Source: Metabacillus arenae
GTDB taxonomy: Bacteria > Bacillota > Bacilli > Bacillales > Bacillaceae
Assembly: GCF_014773385.1 (NCBI RefSeq)
Contig: NZ_JACXAI010000015.1
Location: 1-45,483 of the forward strand
Direction: 5' to 3'
Length of the DNA: 45,483 bases
Shown piece by piece: positions 31,654 to 40,255 of this stretch. The notes below the pieces were generated by a model, which did not search any database, was not told the DNA's origin, and was given only the letters and a program-made list of their open reading frames with translations. The position numbers and the translations under genes were made by a program. Positions within the stretch are counted from its first letter, which is position 1. Every line of letters starts with the position of its first letter.

Positions 31654-33279
31654 GTGATAAAAAAGAAGAATTGGAAAACTGTTATAGGTATATTGTCCTT
31701 CAGTGCTATATTAGTTGGCACTGGTACTGGAACAGCTTATGGTCAAACACTAGATGCAGTATTTAAATTAAACCCGGAAGTAAAAGTTGAATGGAAGCAG
31801 GACAATAAGACGTTCTTAAGGGGAATACTTACTTCTGATAAAGTAAAGTCAGAAAAAGATGTGAAAAGCTTTTTGAAAATCAATCAAGAGGTTTTTGGTG
31901 TAGACCCGGATTCTAACCTAGTTCTTTTAGAGAAAGAGACAGACGACCTTGGTATGACACACTATGTTTATCAACCAAGTATACAAAATGTGCCAATTTC
32001 TAAAGCAAAGGTAATTGTACATACCGACAAAAATGGCAATGTTGTTGCAACAAATGGTGAATTTCATGAGAATGCACCAAAGAAGCTAGAGCAAAGCAAG
32101 AAATTGTCTGAAAATAAGGCTTTATCTATTGCTTGGACCCATATTGATGTCGACAGAAAAGATTCATCAAAAAATCTAAAAACTGTAGATGCTGAAAAAA
32201 ATACCTTAACAGAAAAGTCTGATTTAGTCGTTTATCATGATGATGGTACATATACACTTGCTTATCATATACAGCTTCAATTCCCTGAGCCCTATCCTGC
32301 TAATTGGCAAATCTGGGTAAACGCTGAAAATGGTAAAATTTTAAAATCTGTAAATAAAGTTAAAGAAGCTGCTGGTTCAGGTACAGGTGTACTTGGGGAT
32401 TCAAAATCATTAAATACTCATTTTGAAAATAATACTTATTATTTAGTAGATTCGACAAAACAGATGGATGGTAGAATTTATACGTTAGATAACCGTAATG
32501 GCGGATTTAATAGTTTGCCTGGTTATGATATTACAGACTCAGATAACAGATTTACTGAAACCAGCCAAAGAGCTGCAGTAGATGCTCATCATTATGCTGG
32601 AAAAGTTTTTGATTACTACTACAATAAGTTTGGCAGAGTGAGCTATGATGGCAATGGTTCTGATATTATTTCGACAGTTCACTTTGACACTAATTATAAC
32701 AATGCAGCATGGATCGGAAATCAAATGATTTATGGTGATGGAGATGGGAAGGTTTTTGCCCCTTTATCAGGAGCTATTGATATTGTTGCTCATGAACTGA
32801 CTCATGCTGTAACAGACAGCTCAGCAAATCTAGTATACGAATTTCAGCCTGGGGCCTTAAATGAATCGTTCTCAGATGTATTCGGCTTTTTCTTAGATCC
32901 TAATGATTGGATGATCGGTGAAGATGTTTACACACCCGGCAGAGAAGGTGATGCATTAAGAAGCTTGTCAAATCCGAATCTTTATGATCAGCCGGATCAT
33001 ATGAATGAATACAGAACCCTTCCTAACACAGAGGAAGGTGATTACGGAGGCGTTCATATCAATAGCGGAATACCGAACAAGGCAGCTTATTATACAATTA
33101 ACGCTATCGGCCGTGCTAAATCTGAAAAGATTTACTATCGTGCATTAACAATCTATTTAACACCAAATAGTGATTTTGCTTCAGCACGACAGGCGCTCAT
33201 TCAATCTGCGACAGATCTTTATGGGTCAACCGAAGCTAATGCAATCTCTTCTGCTTGGAGTAATGTAGGAGTTAACTAA
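31654..33279 (+). CDS. nprE: Neutral protease, thermolysin-like M4 metallopeptidase
   Basis: 541-residue secreted zinc protease precursor: Sec signal (1-30), FTP domain (about 50-95), PepSY propeptide (about 110-230), mature enzyme from about 240 (AAGSGTGVLGDSK). Zinc motif HELTH at about 379-383 with the third ligand Glu in NESFSD about 20 residues later, and the catalytic His in GVHINSGIPNKAAYY. Starts at GTG with GGGAGG upstream. A secreted degradative enzyme of the NprE type; symbol used by family resemblance. Monocistronic with its own terminator. Confidence 0.93.
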   Translation: MIKKKNWKTVIGILSFSAILVGTGTGTAYGQTLDAVFKLNPEVKVEWKQDNKTFLRGILTSDKVKSEKDVKSFLKINQEVFGVDPDSNLVLLEKETDDLGMTHYVYQPSIQNVPISKAKVIVHTDKNGNVVATNGEFHENAPKKLEQSKKLSENKALSIAWTHIDVDRKDSSKNLKTVDAEKNTLTEKSDLVVYHDDGTYTLAYHIQLQFPEPYPANWQIWVNAENGKILKSVNKVKEAAGSGTGVLGDSKSLNTHFENNTYYLVDSTKQMDGRIYTLDNRNGGFNSLPGYDITDSDNRFTETSQRAAVDAHHYAGKVFDYYYNKFGRVSYDGNGSDIISTVHFDTNYNNAAWIGNQMIYGDGDGKVFAPLSGAIDIVAHELTHAVTDSSANLVYEFQPGALNESFSDVFGFFLDPNDWMIGEDVYTPGREGDALRSLSNPNLYDQPDHMNEYRTLPNTEEGDYGGVHINSGIPNKAAYYTINAIGRAKSEKIYYRALTIYLTPNSDFASARQALIQSATDLYGSTEANAISSAWSNVGVN

Positions 33280-33364
33280 AATTAACCCCACTTTTAACGG
33301 TCAGTTAAACCTTATGGTTTAGGCTTCAGGAGAAGCAGAGTTAAAAAAAGAATAAGTGTTTCTT

Positions 33365-33403
33365 AAAACTAGGATTTCCCTTAAACGGTGAATCCTAGTT
33401 TTT
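33365..33403 (+). terminator. Protease gene terminator
   Basis: AAAACTAGGATT / AATCCTAGTTTT, 12-bp perfect stem with a T5 end. Confidence 0.9.
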
Positions 33404-33463
33404 GCTATTTAAAAGTGATACTGTCCAGGGGTGTATAAAGCCTGTTTTGAATAATGCATTCTT

Positions 33464-34066
33464 TTAAACCGACATATTCGATATCTTTTTTATGCTATGA
33501 TTAGAGGCTTGAATAATTCTTCCTAACGTTAAAGCCACAATCAATGTTCCAAGTCCTACTGGCCCGCCTAATAAAAAACCTATTAGAACGGCACTTGTTT
33601 CAATAATGATCCTTGAGATACTAAGGCTCAAACCAAATCTATTATGTATAGCGATCATTAACCCATCAACAGGTGTTTTAGGGAATTTTGCCTCTATATA
33701 AATACCGATTCCCAAGCCTAATGCAATGACCCCAATCATAAAACTTAACCACTGCATTTCCCATGAAGCTGAAAAATCAATATTGTTAAATACTATATAA
33801 ATCCAAGCATCCAAAAACCAGCTTCGGATGATGATCGGTATAAAAGACTCTACTGGCAATCTTTTTCTTTCAATTATCCAGGTCAAAAATGCTAAAAACA
33901 CTTGTGAAATAATGGACCAGATGCCTATGGTTAATCCAAAATGTTTTGTTAAACCCACTGAAATAGTATCCAAAGGTCCAGCCCCGGCGGCTGATAAAAT
34001 GATTAATGCTATTCCCAAAGCAGTTACGGCTAATCCCATTAAATAAATCCATATTCTTTTCCCCAT
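33464..34066 (-). CDS. YczE/YitT-like integral membrane protein
   Basis: About 200 residues with five hydrophobic helices: start MGKRIWIYLMGLAVTALGIAL, then AGAGPLDTISVGLTKHFGL, TPVDGLMIAIHNRFGLSLSISR and a final GPVGLGTLIVALTLGRIIQ. This is the YczE/YyaS/YitT-like family, membrane proteins of unknown transport role. AAAGGGTGT precedes the ATG at 34066; the upstream ATG at 34087 lacks one. Confidence 0.82.
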   Translation of the reverse strand: MGKRIWIYLMGLAVTALGIALIILSAAGAGPLDTISVGLTKHFGLTIGIWSIISQVFLAFLTWIIERKRLPVESFIPIIIRSWFLDAWIYIVFNNIDFSASWEMQWLSFMIGVIALGLGIGIYIEAKFPKTPVDGLMIAIHNRFGLSLSISRIIIETSAVLIGFLLGGPVGLGTLIVALTLGRIIQASNHSIKKISNMSV

Positions 34067-34312
34067 CGATACACCCTTTACAATCATTCTTTTTCTCTAT
34101 TATTTTATAAGTTTAAAATGTATAAGGATTCTTTCAACGAAATCTTCTATTAAGTCTCTTTTCTGTGTTTTGTGCCTTAAGGGTAATTCGAAAAACTTCC
34201 TTAGAAATTTGGAAACAAGAATTCCTTGCTGATTCAGGACTCACAGTTTGCCCATAGACAGAGGAGTATCGGGCATCGAGCAACGATTTCCTCCATTGAA
34301 GTTTACCCCTCC

Positions 34313-34969
34313 TTATTCCATTATGTAACTTAAATAAACAAGAACAATCCCCGAATCAGCTAAGGTATGACATATTATAGAAGCAGCAATCGACTTTAAT
34401 TTATATCTGAAATAGCCCCACAGAAAACCGGCAATAAATACTGGAAGAACGGCAATTAAGTTAAAAGGCCAATTAAACATTGGCATTAGTGAGAGAAGAT
34501 GATACAAGCTGTAAAAAAAAGAGGTCATAAAAATTGTAGGAAAAGGCCCTATCTCTACTATTAATCGTTGGTGCATAAATTCTCTCCAATATAATTCCTC
34601 TAAAACCGGATTAATGAAGATAAGTACAAAAATAAGACCGAGTATATACGAGCCATTAAACCCCCAATCCTCCAAAAGCTGCCGAAGTATCACTAAATCA
34701 AAAATAGTGTTTAATAGGATAGATGCAAGTCCATAAATTGTAAAAAGACAAATAATACCCGAAATTAAACCTATCATAATTACTTTCCATGATAATGAGT
34801 ACTTTTTGAAAATATGAGGCTTTTTCTTGTTTTGAATATATGAAATGACAGGGATGAGCAGCAGCCAGCCATAAAAGAGCATAAATGTGACTGGCACACT
34901 GTGGAATAAATGCAAGCCTATAAAAATCATGAGAGCAGGACCTATACAAAGTAGTGCTGTTTTATACAT
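34313..34969 (-). CDS. CPBP-family intramembrane metalloprotease
   Basis: 218 residues with about seven helices. The Abi/CPBP motifs are complete: EELYWR (Glu124, Glu125, Arg129), FFYSLYHLL (His157) and SIICHTLADSG (His201). Members cleave peptides within membranes, for example in bacteriocin immunity or peptide maturation; the target is unknown here. GGGGGAGGCAGT precedes the ATG. It stands alone; the YczE-like gene follows 246 bp later on the same strand. Confidence 0.88.
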   Translation of the reverse strand: MYKTALLCIGPALMIFIGLHLFHSVPVTFMLFYGWLLLIPVISYIQNKKKPHIFKKYSLSWKVIMIGLISGIICLFTIYGLASILLNTIFDLVILRQLLEDWGFNGSYILGLIFVLIFINPVLEELYWREFMHQRLIVEIGPFPTIFMTSFFYSLYHLLSLMPMFNWPFNLIAVLPVFIAGFLWGYFRYKLKSIAASIICHTLADSGIVLVYLSYIME

Positions 34970-35424
34970 ACTGCCTCCCCCAAAAAAACTATTAGTGGTT
35001 TTTTTATGTCAAAAAGGATGGTTTTATTTTAGCCTTGCTAAATTTTTTTTGTAATCCGCCATCCAGCTTCCATTTTGATACTATCTATCTCGCATGATAT
35101 TTTCTACCTTGCTTATTAATCATTCTTTAGTCTCGTCAATAATTCCTTCCAAAAGTATATTGCCAAACATTTCAATCCAATTTCTTAATCCTTGATCTCC
35201 TCTTCCAGAGGAGTGATTCTGTCAAAGTGTTGCGATAATGTAACCCTAGAACCTGTTTCTTCTATAAGGAAAGTATAAATCGAACATACGTTTCCTTTAT
35301 TATACTATCTTGATAAGGAAAAGACAAGAATTGACACTATACTTCATTAGTTATGTTAATGATCTCTTTCATCCCACAGCTGAAGCAGTGGGCTTTCTTC
35401 GATTCATTCGTAAACAAATCTATT
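34970..35424. other. Gap with an SRPBCC-like gene remnant and a hairpin
   Basis: On the minus strand around 35290-35120 two shifted frames give TFLIEETGSRVTLSQHFD and then GLRNWIEMFGNILLEGIID to a stop, resembling the C-terminus of an SRPBCC/AHSA1 protein broken by a frameshift; no front part exists. At 35373-35392 CCCACAGC-TGAA-GCAGTGGG forms a hairpin followed by CTTTCTTCG, like the ends of IS200/IS605-type elements. Nothing else is seen. Confidence 0.35.
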
Positions 35425-35449
35425 GTTTTATTTATTTTAAAGTGGGTAG
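35425..35449 (+). promoter_or_regulatory. Sigma-B promoter of the YflT-domain gene
   Basis: GTTTTA (35425-35430), exactly 13 nt, GGGTAG (35444-35449); each element is one base from the sigma-B consensus GTTTAA / GGGTAT. It is 27 bp before the start codon. Confidence 0.75.
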
Positions 35450-35476
35450 TTATATTATCAAGAGGAGGAGATCTAA

Positions 35477-35818
35477 TTGAAACCGAAGTTTAAAATATTT
35501 CATAATGATGAACATTTGAGTGAATCAATTGATAAGCTTAGAAACAATGGTGTTCGAGATGAGGATATTTACATTCTCGCTCATGATAATGATCATGTAA
35601 GACGTTCAAGAAAGGAAACGGATGCCAATAAGATTGGGGTTAATGTGACAGGAGTAGGCACGGCGGTGAAAAATATTTTTAAGAGTAAAGGTGATAAATT
35701 AAGATCTAAAATGAAAGAGATAGGCTTTGACTCATCTAAGGCTGAGCAGCTGGAAGAAGAATTAGACAAGGGAAAAACGTTGCTAGTGGTAACAAATCAA
35801 GATGAAGTTAAGTTTTAA
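35477..35818 (+). CDS. YflT-domain general stress protein (17M type)
   Basis: 113 residues matching the heat-induced stress protein YflT domain: an N-terminal beta-alpha unit with DKLRNNGVRDEDIYILAHD, a middle VTGVGTAVKNIFKSKGDKLR, and a C-terminal EEELDKGKTLLVVTN. Cytosolic; in B. subtilis such proteins belong to the sigma-B regulon. TTG start with AGGAGGAGATCTAA upstream, sigma-B-type promoter, and a terminator overlapping the stop codon. Confidence 0.9.
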   Translation: MKPKFKIFHNDEHLSESIDKLRNNGVRDEDIYILAHDNDHVRRSRKETDANKIGVNVTGVGTAVKNIFKSKGDKLRSKMKEIGFDSSKAEQLEEELDKGKTLLVVTNQDEVKF

Positions 35819-35843
35819 GGCCTTGTAAAATTGGCCTTTTTTT
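35817..35843 (+). terminator. YflT gene terminator
   Basis: AAGGCC / GGCCTT stem with a 10-nt loop and T7, overlapping the TAA. Confidence 0.88.
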
Positions 35844-35872
35844 ATCGTTTCAAAATTAATGATAGTTCTCGA

Positions 35873-35997
35873 TGTCCAGCTCCAGGCGCTATCGGTTCCA
35901 GGTAATAAGCCAATCTGTCAAAAAGGTTAAAGAACAACCTTTCTGCCGGCTCGTCTTATACTTGTCGCCGCAGGACTAGCGCCTTGCGCTTTTCTAA
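35873..35997 (-). repeat. Dispersed GC-rich intergenic repeat, copy C (inverted)
   Basis: On the minus strand it starts AGAAAAGCGCAAGGCGCTAG and contains CGGCGACAAG, GACGAGCCGGCAG and ends GCCTGGAGCTGGACA, as copies A and B. A private internal hairpin (AAGGTTGTTCTTTAACCTT) lies between the blocks. It lacks the tail shared by A and B. Confidence 0.85.
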
Positions 35998-36071
35998 TTT
36001 GTGAAGTGATTATTTAGAAAAGCTTTTTCAGCCCTTCATCCTCTAAATTCCATATTTCCACCAATAAAGGA

Positions 36072-36111
36072 AGAGAAGAGAACAACCCAACTTAAAGATA
36101 ATCTCTTCTCT
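36072..36111 (-). terminator. Possible cotJ operon terminator
   Basis: AGAGAAGAG / CTCTTCTCT hairpin with a 22-nt loop, 16 bp after the cotJC stop. The T-run is poor (TCCTTTATT), so confidence is modest. Confidence 0.5.
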
Positions 36112-36126
36112 ACAATTTAAATAACG

Positions 36127-36696
36127 TCAGAAAACTTTTTTGCGATCACGTTCATCCTTCAAAATTTCAACTGCTTCTCTAAAGCGCTGGGAGTGAATGA
36201 TTTCTCTTTCTCTTAAAAAGCGTAAGGAATCGTTTATATCTGGATCATCGGACATGTCAATGAGCCATTGATAGGTTGCTCTCGCTTTCTCCTCTGCGGC
36301 AATGTCCTCATATAAATCAGCGATCGGGTCGCCTTTTGCTTGAATGTATGTAGCAGTAAATGGAGCACCTGCCGCATTATGATAAAACAAGGCCCCGTCA
36401 TGATTTGCGTAATGAGCACCTAGTCCTGCTTCTTTTAACTGCTGGGGGGTCGCATCCTTTGTTAACTTATAAACCATAGTTGCAATCATTTCCAAGTGAG
36501 CGAATTCCTCTGTCCCGATATCTGTTAAAAGCCCCACCACTTTGTCTGGAATAGTATAGCGCTGGTTTAAGTATCGAAGGGCAGCAGCCAGCTCCCCATC
36601 TGCCCCTCCATATTGTTCTATTAAATACTTTGCAAGAGTAGGATTACAGGTGCTTACTTTTACAGGGTATTGCAGCTTTTTTTCATAAGTCCACAT
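36127..36696 (-). CDS. cotJC: CotJC: spore coat protein, manganese-catalase family
   Basis: 189 residues, standard length. A ferritin-like di-metal fold with the expected helices: start MWTYEKKLQYPVKV, then LTDIGTEEFAHLEMI and EDIAAEEKARATYQWLI containing the E-x2-H type ligands. Deposited in the inner spore coat; related to Mn-catalases. Last gene of cotJABC; AGGGGAGATATAGAA lies before the ATG. In B. subtilis the operon is transcribed in the mother cell by sigma-E. Confidence 0.95.
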   Translation of the reverse strand: MWTYEKKLQYPVKVSTCNPTLAKYLIEQYGGADGELAAALRYLNQRYTIPDKVVGLLTDIGTEEFAHLEMIATMVYKLTKDATPQQLKEAGLGAHYANHDGALFYHNAAGAPFTATYIQAKGDPIADLYEDIAAEEKARATYQWLIDMSDDPDINDSLRFLREREIIHSQRFREAVEILKDERDRKKVF

Positions 36697-36718
36697 TTCT
36701 ATATCTCCCCTTTATTCA

Positions 36719-36982
36719 TTAAACTTGCCATGGCCAAGGTCCTTTTTTCCAGGCCCAAGATTCATTTGATGGATTAAGACTTCTTTGTTCCAATGGTCCA
36801 AATTTCGATTCGAACTTTTCTTTAATTTGTTTCCCGTACTGGGCATATTGGTTGTATTGCTGAATAGCTTGAGAATCATTAGGATGAGTATCAAGATAAA
36901 GGGATAATTCAATCAGTACAAAATCCACTGCTTGAATTTCCTCCAGATGGCTGTAGTACTCTTGAGGTAAAGCTTTACTCAT
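36719..36982 (-). CDS. cotJB: CotJB: spore coat protein
   Basis: 87 residues (MSKALPQEYYSHLEEIQAVD start, then LYLDTHPNDSQAIQQYNQY, ending PWAWKK-like SWAWKKGPWPWQV). GGGGGAGGTAATAGAC before the ATG at 36982 decides the start; the longer frame begins inside cotJA. It overlaps cotJA by 8 bp and precedes cotJC by 22 bp. Confidence 0.93.
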   Translation of the reverse strand: MSKALPQEYYSHLEEIQAVDFVLIELSLYLDTHPNDSQAIQQYNQYAQYGKQIKEKFESKFGPLEQRSLNPSNESWAWKKGPWPWQV

Positions 36983-37223
36983 GTCTATTACCTCCCCCAT
37001 CTTCATAAGGATTTTCATAGTAATCATAAAAAAATTGCCATAATGTTCCTTTTTTTAATGCCTCATAAGGAGAAAACTGTTTAAGATTTGGAGGCTGAAA
37101 GCCTAAATACAGGTTAGGGGGAGTACGGTAATATTTTTTTCCGATTGGAGGACAAGGATCAAAAGAACTATGGAAAGGGACGTACGACTTTACTTTTGTG
37201 AACGTCTTGGGCTGGTTTTTCAT
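36975..37223 (-). CDS. cotJA: CotJA: spore coat associated protein
   Basis: 82 residues, Pro/Tyr-rich: SYVPFHSSFDPCPPIGKKYY, then PPNLYLGFQPPNLKQFSPYEALKKGTLW typical of CotJA. Needed with CotJC for coat assembly in B. subtilis. GGTGAGGTGTAAAAA precedes the ATG. First gene of cotJABC. A loose sigma-E-like pair (ATATT ... CATA) is present upstream but spacing is short, so no promoter is called. Confidence 0.93.
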   Translation of the reverse strand: MKNQPKTFTKVKSYVPFHSSFDPCPPIGKKYYRTPPNLYLGFQPPNLKQFSPYEALKKGTLWQFFYDYYENPYEDGGGNRHE

Positions 37224-37454
37224 TTTTTACACCTCACCAAATAATTTCTCCTATGATTATATTCACTAATATTTAGATTATTTCTACACTTTAAAAACAG
37301 ATGAAGAGATATTAAGCAGCCGATTGGCTTATGCTTGTAACTTTAAGACGGGCTTTGCGGTTTTCTTACAATTTCGGAATTTTTTTTCGTTTTCACTTTT
37401 TGGAAGGGAAGAAACCTGTAAAAGAATTCATTTTTGTCGATTTTTGTCAAATAA
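37224..37454. other. Gap without a gene
   Basis: AT-rich intergenic region between cotJA and katE. Two overlapping plus-strand ORFs (37324 and 37331) lack ribosome sites and run into the periodic array; they are not accepted as genes. Confidence 0.5.
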
Positions 37455-37541
37455 TCGATATATTGAAATTTTCGAAGATAACTCCACTGTTTTCGGAGAT
37501 AAATGTGAAAAATCGTAGATATTTTCCAGATTTCGAAGATA
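37455..37541 (-). repeat. Periodic array of TATCTnCGA units (20-21 bp period)
   Basis: Read on the minus strand, TATCTTCGA, TATCTACGA, TATCTCCGA and TATCTTCGA occur at plus-strand starts 37533, 37513, 37493 and 37472, i.e. 20, 20 and 21 bp apart, followed by a shortened TATCGA at 37455. The 11-12-bp spacers are AT-rich and not conserved. Two helical turns between units place them on one DNA face. It is too short and degenerate for CRISPR. Confidence 0.75.
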
Positions 37542-37758
37542 TATTGGAAAAAAACGAAAAACAGAAGATGAATTTTTGAATTTTGGGTGGTTGATCAAGA
37601 GCAAATAGCGTTTGTTATTGTATGAACGAAGAAATCGTTTGAAATGTGGCCGAAATTAAGCGAAAAATCCTAAATAACTAGTCAAAGAGTATATATAAAG
37701 AAATTAGCCTATTCAACCTACCAAAAGTAGATAAGTGTCAATATATTCATGTAAGTCG

Positions 37759-37784
37759 GTTTATTTAGAAAAGCACTGTGGTAA
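37759..37784 (+). promoter_or_regulatory. Putative sigma-B promoter of katE
   Basis: GTTTAT (37759-37764), 14 nt, TGGTAA (37779-37784; 4 of 6 to GGGTAT). It is 65 bp before the start codon. katE of B. subtilis is sigma-B dependent. Confidence 0.4.
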
Positions 37785-37849
37785 TCACATAATATATGTC
37801 TGTTACATATGAGATATTTTTATAAATAATAGATTGGGAGGCTGGAGAC

Positions 37850-39907
37850 ATGAATAATAACGATGAAAATAGGAAGGACAAGCAGTTAGAAGAGTATAGG
37901 GCAGATAACCGGGGCAAGAAGATGACAACAAATCAAGGTTTACATGTATCAGAGGATGAGCATTCTTTAAAAGCGGGTGACCGTGGGCCAACGCTGATGG
38001 AGGATTTTCATTTCAGGGAAAAGATGACCCATTTCGATCATGAGAGAATTCCAGAAAGGGTTGTTCACGCAAGAGGGTTTGGCGCCCATGGGTATTTCCA
38101 GCCTTATGAATCAATGGCGCCGTTTACAAAAGCGAAGTTTCTTCAGGATCCGTCCGTTAAAACTCCGGTATTTGTTCGTTTTTCAACAGTTGCTGGTTCG
38201 AAAGGTTCAGGAGATACTGTTCGGGATGTCAGGGGTTTTGCGACAAAGTTTTATACAGAGGAAGGAAATTACGATCTAGTAGGTAATAATATCCCTGTTT
38301 TCTTTATTCAGGATGCTATCAAATTCCCCGATTTGGTTCATGCTTTAAAGCCAGAGCCTCATAATGAAATGCCGCAGGCTGCTTCAGCTCATGATACGTT
38401 TTGGGATTTTATTGCAAACAACAGAGAATCGGCTCATATGGTCATGTGGGCAATGTCAGATCGTGCGATTCCGCGAAGCTATCGAATGATGGAAGGATTT
38501 GGAGTCCATACCTTCCGATTTGTAAATGAACAAGGCAAAGCGCATTTCGTAAAATTTCATTGGAAACCAAAGCTTGGAGTCCATTCCCTCGTCTGGGACG
38601 AAGCTCAAAAAATTGCAGGAAAGGATCCTGATTTTCACCGCCGTGATTTATGGGAATCTATTGAAATGGGAAATTATCCTGAATACGAGCTGGGCATTCA
38701 GATGATTGAAGAAGAGGAAGAATTTAAATTTGATTTTGATATTTTAGATCCTACTAAACTTTGGCCGGAAGAAATGGTTCCGGTAAAAATGATTGGAAAA
38801 ATGGTATTAGATCGTAATCAAGATAACGTTTTTTCTGAAACTGAACAGGTTGCGTTCCATCCAGGGAATGTTGTACCGGGAATCGATTTTACGAATGATC
38901 CGCTGCTTCAAGGACGACTTTTTTCATATACAGATACCCAGCTAATCAGGCTTGGAGGACCTAACTTCCATGAGCTTCCGATCAACCGTCCAGTTTGCCC
39001 GTTTCATAACAATCAAAATGATGGATACCATCGAATGACCATTAATAAAGGGCAGGCTGCCTATCATAAAAACTCTCTTCAAAATAATGATCCCCAACCC
39101 GCTTCAGAGGAAGAAGGGGGCTATGTTCATTATCAAGAAAAGGTTGAGGGCCGTAAAATCCGCCAGAGAAGTGAAAGCTTTAAGGATCACTTTTCCCAGG
39201 CTAAACTTTTCTGGAACAGTATGACTGATCCCGAGAAACAGCACATTATTAAAGCATTTTGTTTTGAAGTAGGAAAGGTGAAGAGTAAATCTGTCCAGCA
39301 GCAGGTAGTGGAGACAATCAGCCAAGTAGATGTCAAGCTTGCGAGACAGGTAGCTATTGGAGTTGGCGCTAAGCCGCCTGAAAATATGGACGATTCAGTA
39401 GAAAAGCTTACTTCACCAGCATTGAGTCAGGAGAAAACGATTAAAATCCCTGAAACAAGAAAAGTGGCTGTTTTAGCTGCAGATGGTTTCAGCTATCCTG
39501 GATTAAATCAAGTGATGGAAGACTTAAAGAAGAAAGGGGTCATTGCTGAAATTATCAGTCATAATTTAGGAATGATTAAAAGCTCAGAGGGTCAAGAGCT
39601 TGAAGTGACACATACATTCCTTACAAGTGATTCCGTATTATTCGATGCGATTTATGTGGCCGGCGGAAAGGAAAGTATAGATCTTCTGAAAAAGGAAAGA
39701 GGGGCGCTGCACTTTATTCAAGAAGCGTACAGTCATTTTAAATCAATTGGAGCAGTAAATGAGGGCTGCGATTTGCTTACATCAGCAGGAATACAGATAG
39801 ATGGACCAGGGGTGGTCACCTCAAGAGAACAAGCGAATTTGAATTCTCATCATAAAAAATTCATTGATGCCATTTCTCAGCATCGTCATTGGTCAAGACA
39901 AATTTAA
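37850..39907 (+). CDS. katE: KatE: large-subunit catalase with C-terminal DJ-1/PfpI domain
   Basis: 685-residue haem catalase of the large (clade 2, HPII/KatE) type. Active-site residues: His73 (VVHARG), Asn146 (GNNIPVFF) and the haem-ligand Tyr360 (RLFSYTDTQ). After the catalase core a class-I-amidotransferase-like domain (about 540-685, starting RKVAVLAADGFSYPG) is present, as in all large catalases. GGGAGGCTGGAGAC precedes the ATG. It destroys hydrogen peroxide in the cytosol; general stress regulation is suggested by the sigma-B-like promoter. Confidence 0.95.
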   Translation: MNNNDENRKDKQLEEYRADNRGKKMTTNQGLHVSEDEHSLKAGDRGPTLMEDFHFREKMTHFDHERIPERVVHARGFGAHGYFQPYESMAPFTKAKFLQDPSVKTPVFVRFSTVAGSKGSGDTVRDVRGFATKFYTEEGNYDLVGNNIPVFFIQDAIKFPDLVHALKPEPHNEMPQAASAHDTFWDFIANNRESAHMVMWAMSDRAIPRSYRMMEGFGVHTFRFVNEQGKAHFVKFHWKPKLGVHSLVWDEAQKIAGKDPDFHRRDLWESIEMGNYPEYELGIQMIEEEEEFKFDFDILDPTKLWPEEMVPVKMIGKMVLDRNQDNVFSETEQVAFHPGNVVPGIDFTNDPLLQGRLFSYTDTQLIRLGGPNFHELPINRPVCPFHNNQNDGYHRMTINKGQAAYHKNSLQNNDPQPASEEEGGYVHYQEKVEGRKIRQRSESFKDHFSQAKLFWNSMTDPEKQHIIKAFCFEVGKVKSKSVQQQVVETISQVDVKLARQVAIGVGAKPPENMDDSVEKLTSPALSQEKTIKIPETRKVAVLAADGFSYPGLNQVMEDLKKKGVIAEIISHNLGMIKSSEGQELEVTHTFLTSDSVLFDAIYVAGGKESIDLLKKERGALHFIQEAYSHFKSIGAVNEGCDLLTSAGIQIDGPGVVTSREQANLNSHHKKFIDAISQHRHWSRQI

Positions 39908-39923
39908 GTTTTGAGAAATAAGA

Positions 39924-39960
39924 AAAGACGTTTTTGCTTCCGCAGAAGCGTCTTTCTTAT
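39924..39960 (+). terminator. katE terminator
   Basis: AAAGAC...GCTTC-CGCA-GAAGC-GTCTTT hairpin with a short T-rich end. The following sequence to 40212 shows no gene. Confidence 0.7.
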
Positions 39961-40212
39961 TATTTCAGAAGTTTAAGATTATTAAAGTGTTAATTTGTTA
40001 AAGAGTGTTGCCAATGTTAGCACTAATCGCCATCGGCCATTTGGTTATTAGCCGCCCGATGTTTCCCATTAAAGTACTTGTGACATCTGAGCTTTTTTTC
40101 CTGCAATTACACAACCTCCATAACCAAAAATCTACTCCTTCAACAAATTCTCCAGCAATTTGTCCCAATTTAAATAGTTAGCCAATTATACATGAAGTCG
40201 AATATTTGGATA

Positions 40213-40245
40213 TAAAAAAAGTACTACCAGATAGGTAATACTTAA
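40213..40245 (-). terminator. Terminator of the khtT paralogue
   Basis: AAGTATTACC / GGTAGTACTT stem (one G-U) and T7 on the minus strand, just after the stop codon. Confidence 0.88.
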
Positions 40246-40255
40246 AAAGGTTTAT

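Noticed and set aside
37455-37541. CRISPR array
   Set aside because: Units are only 9 bp, degenerate, spacers 11-12 bp, and no cas genes are present.
37331-37579. 82-codon ORF between cotJA and katE
   Set aside because: No ribosome site, composition follows the periodic TATCTnCGA array, and a second frame is equally open.
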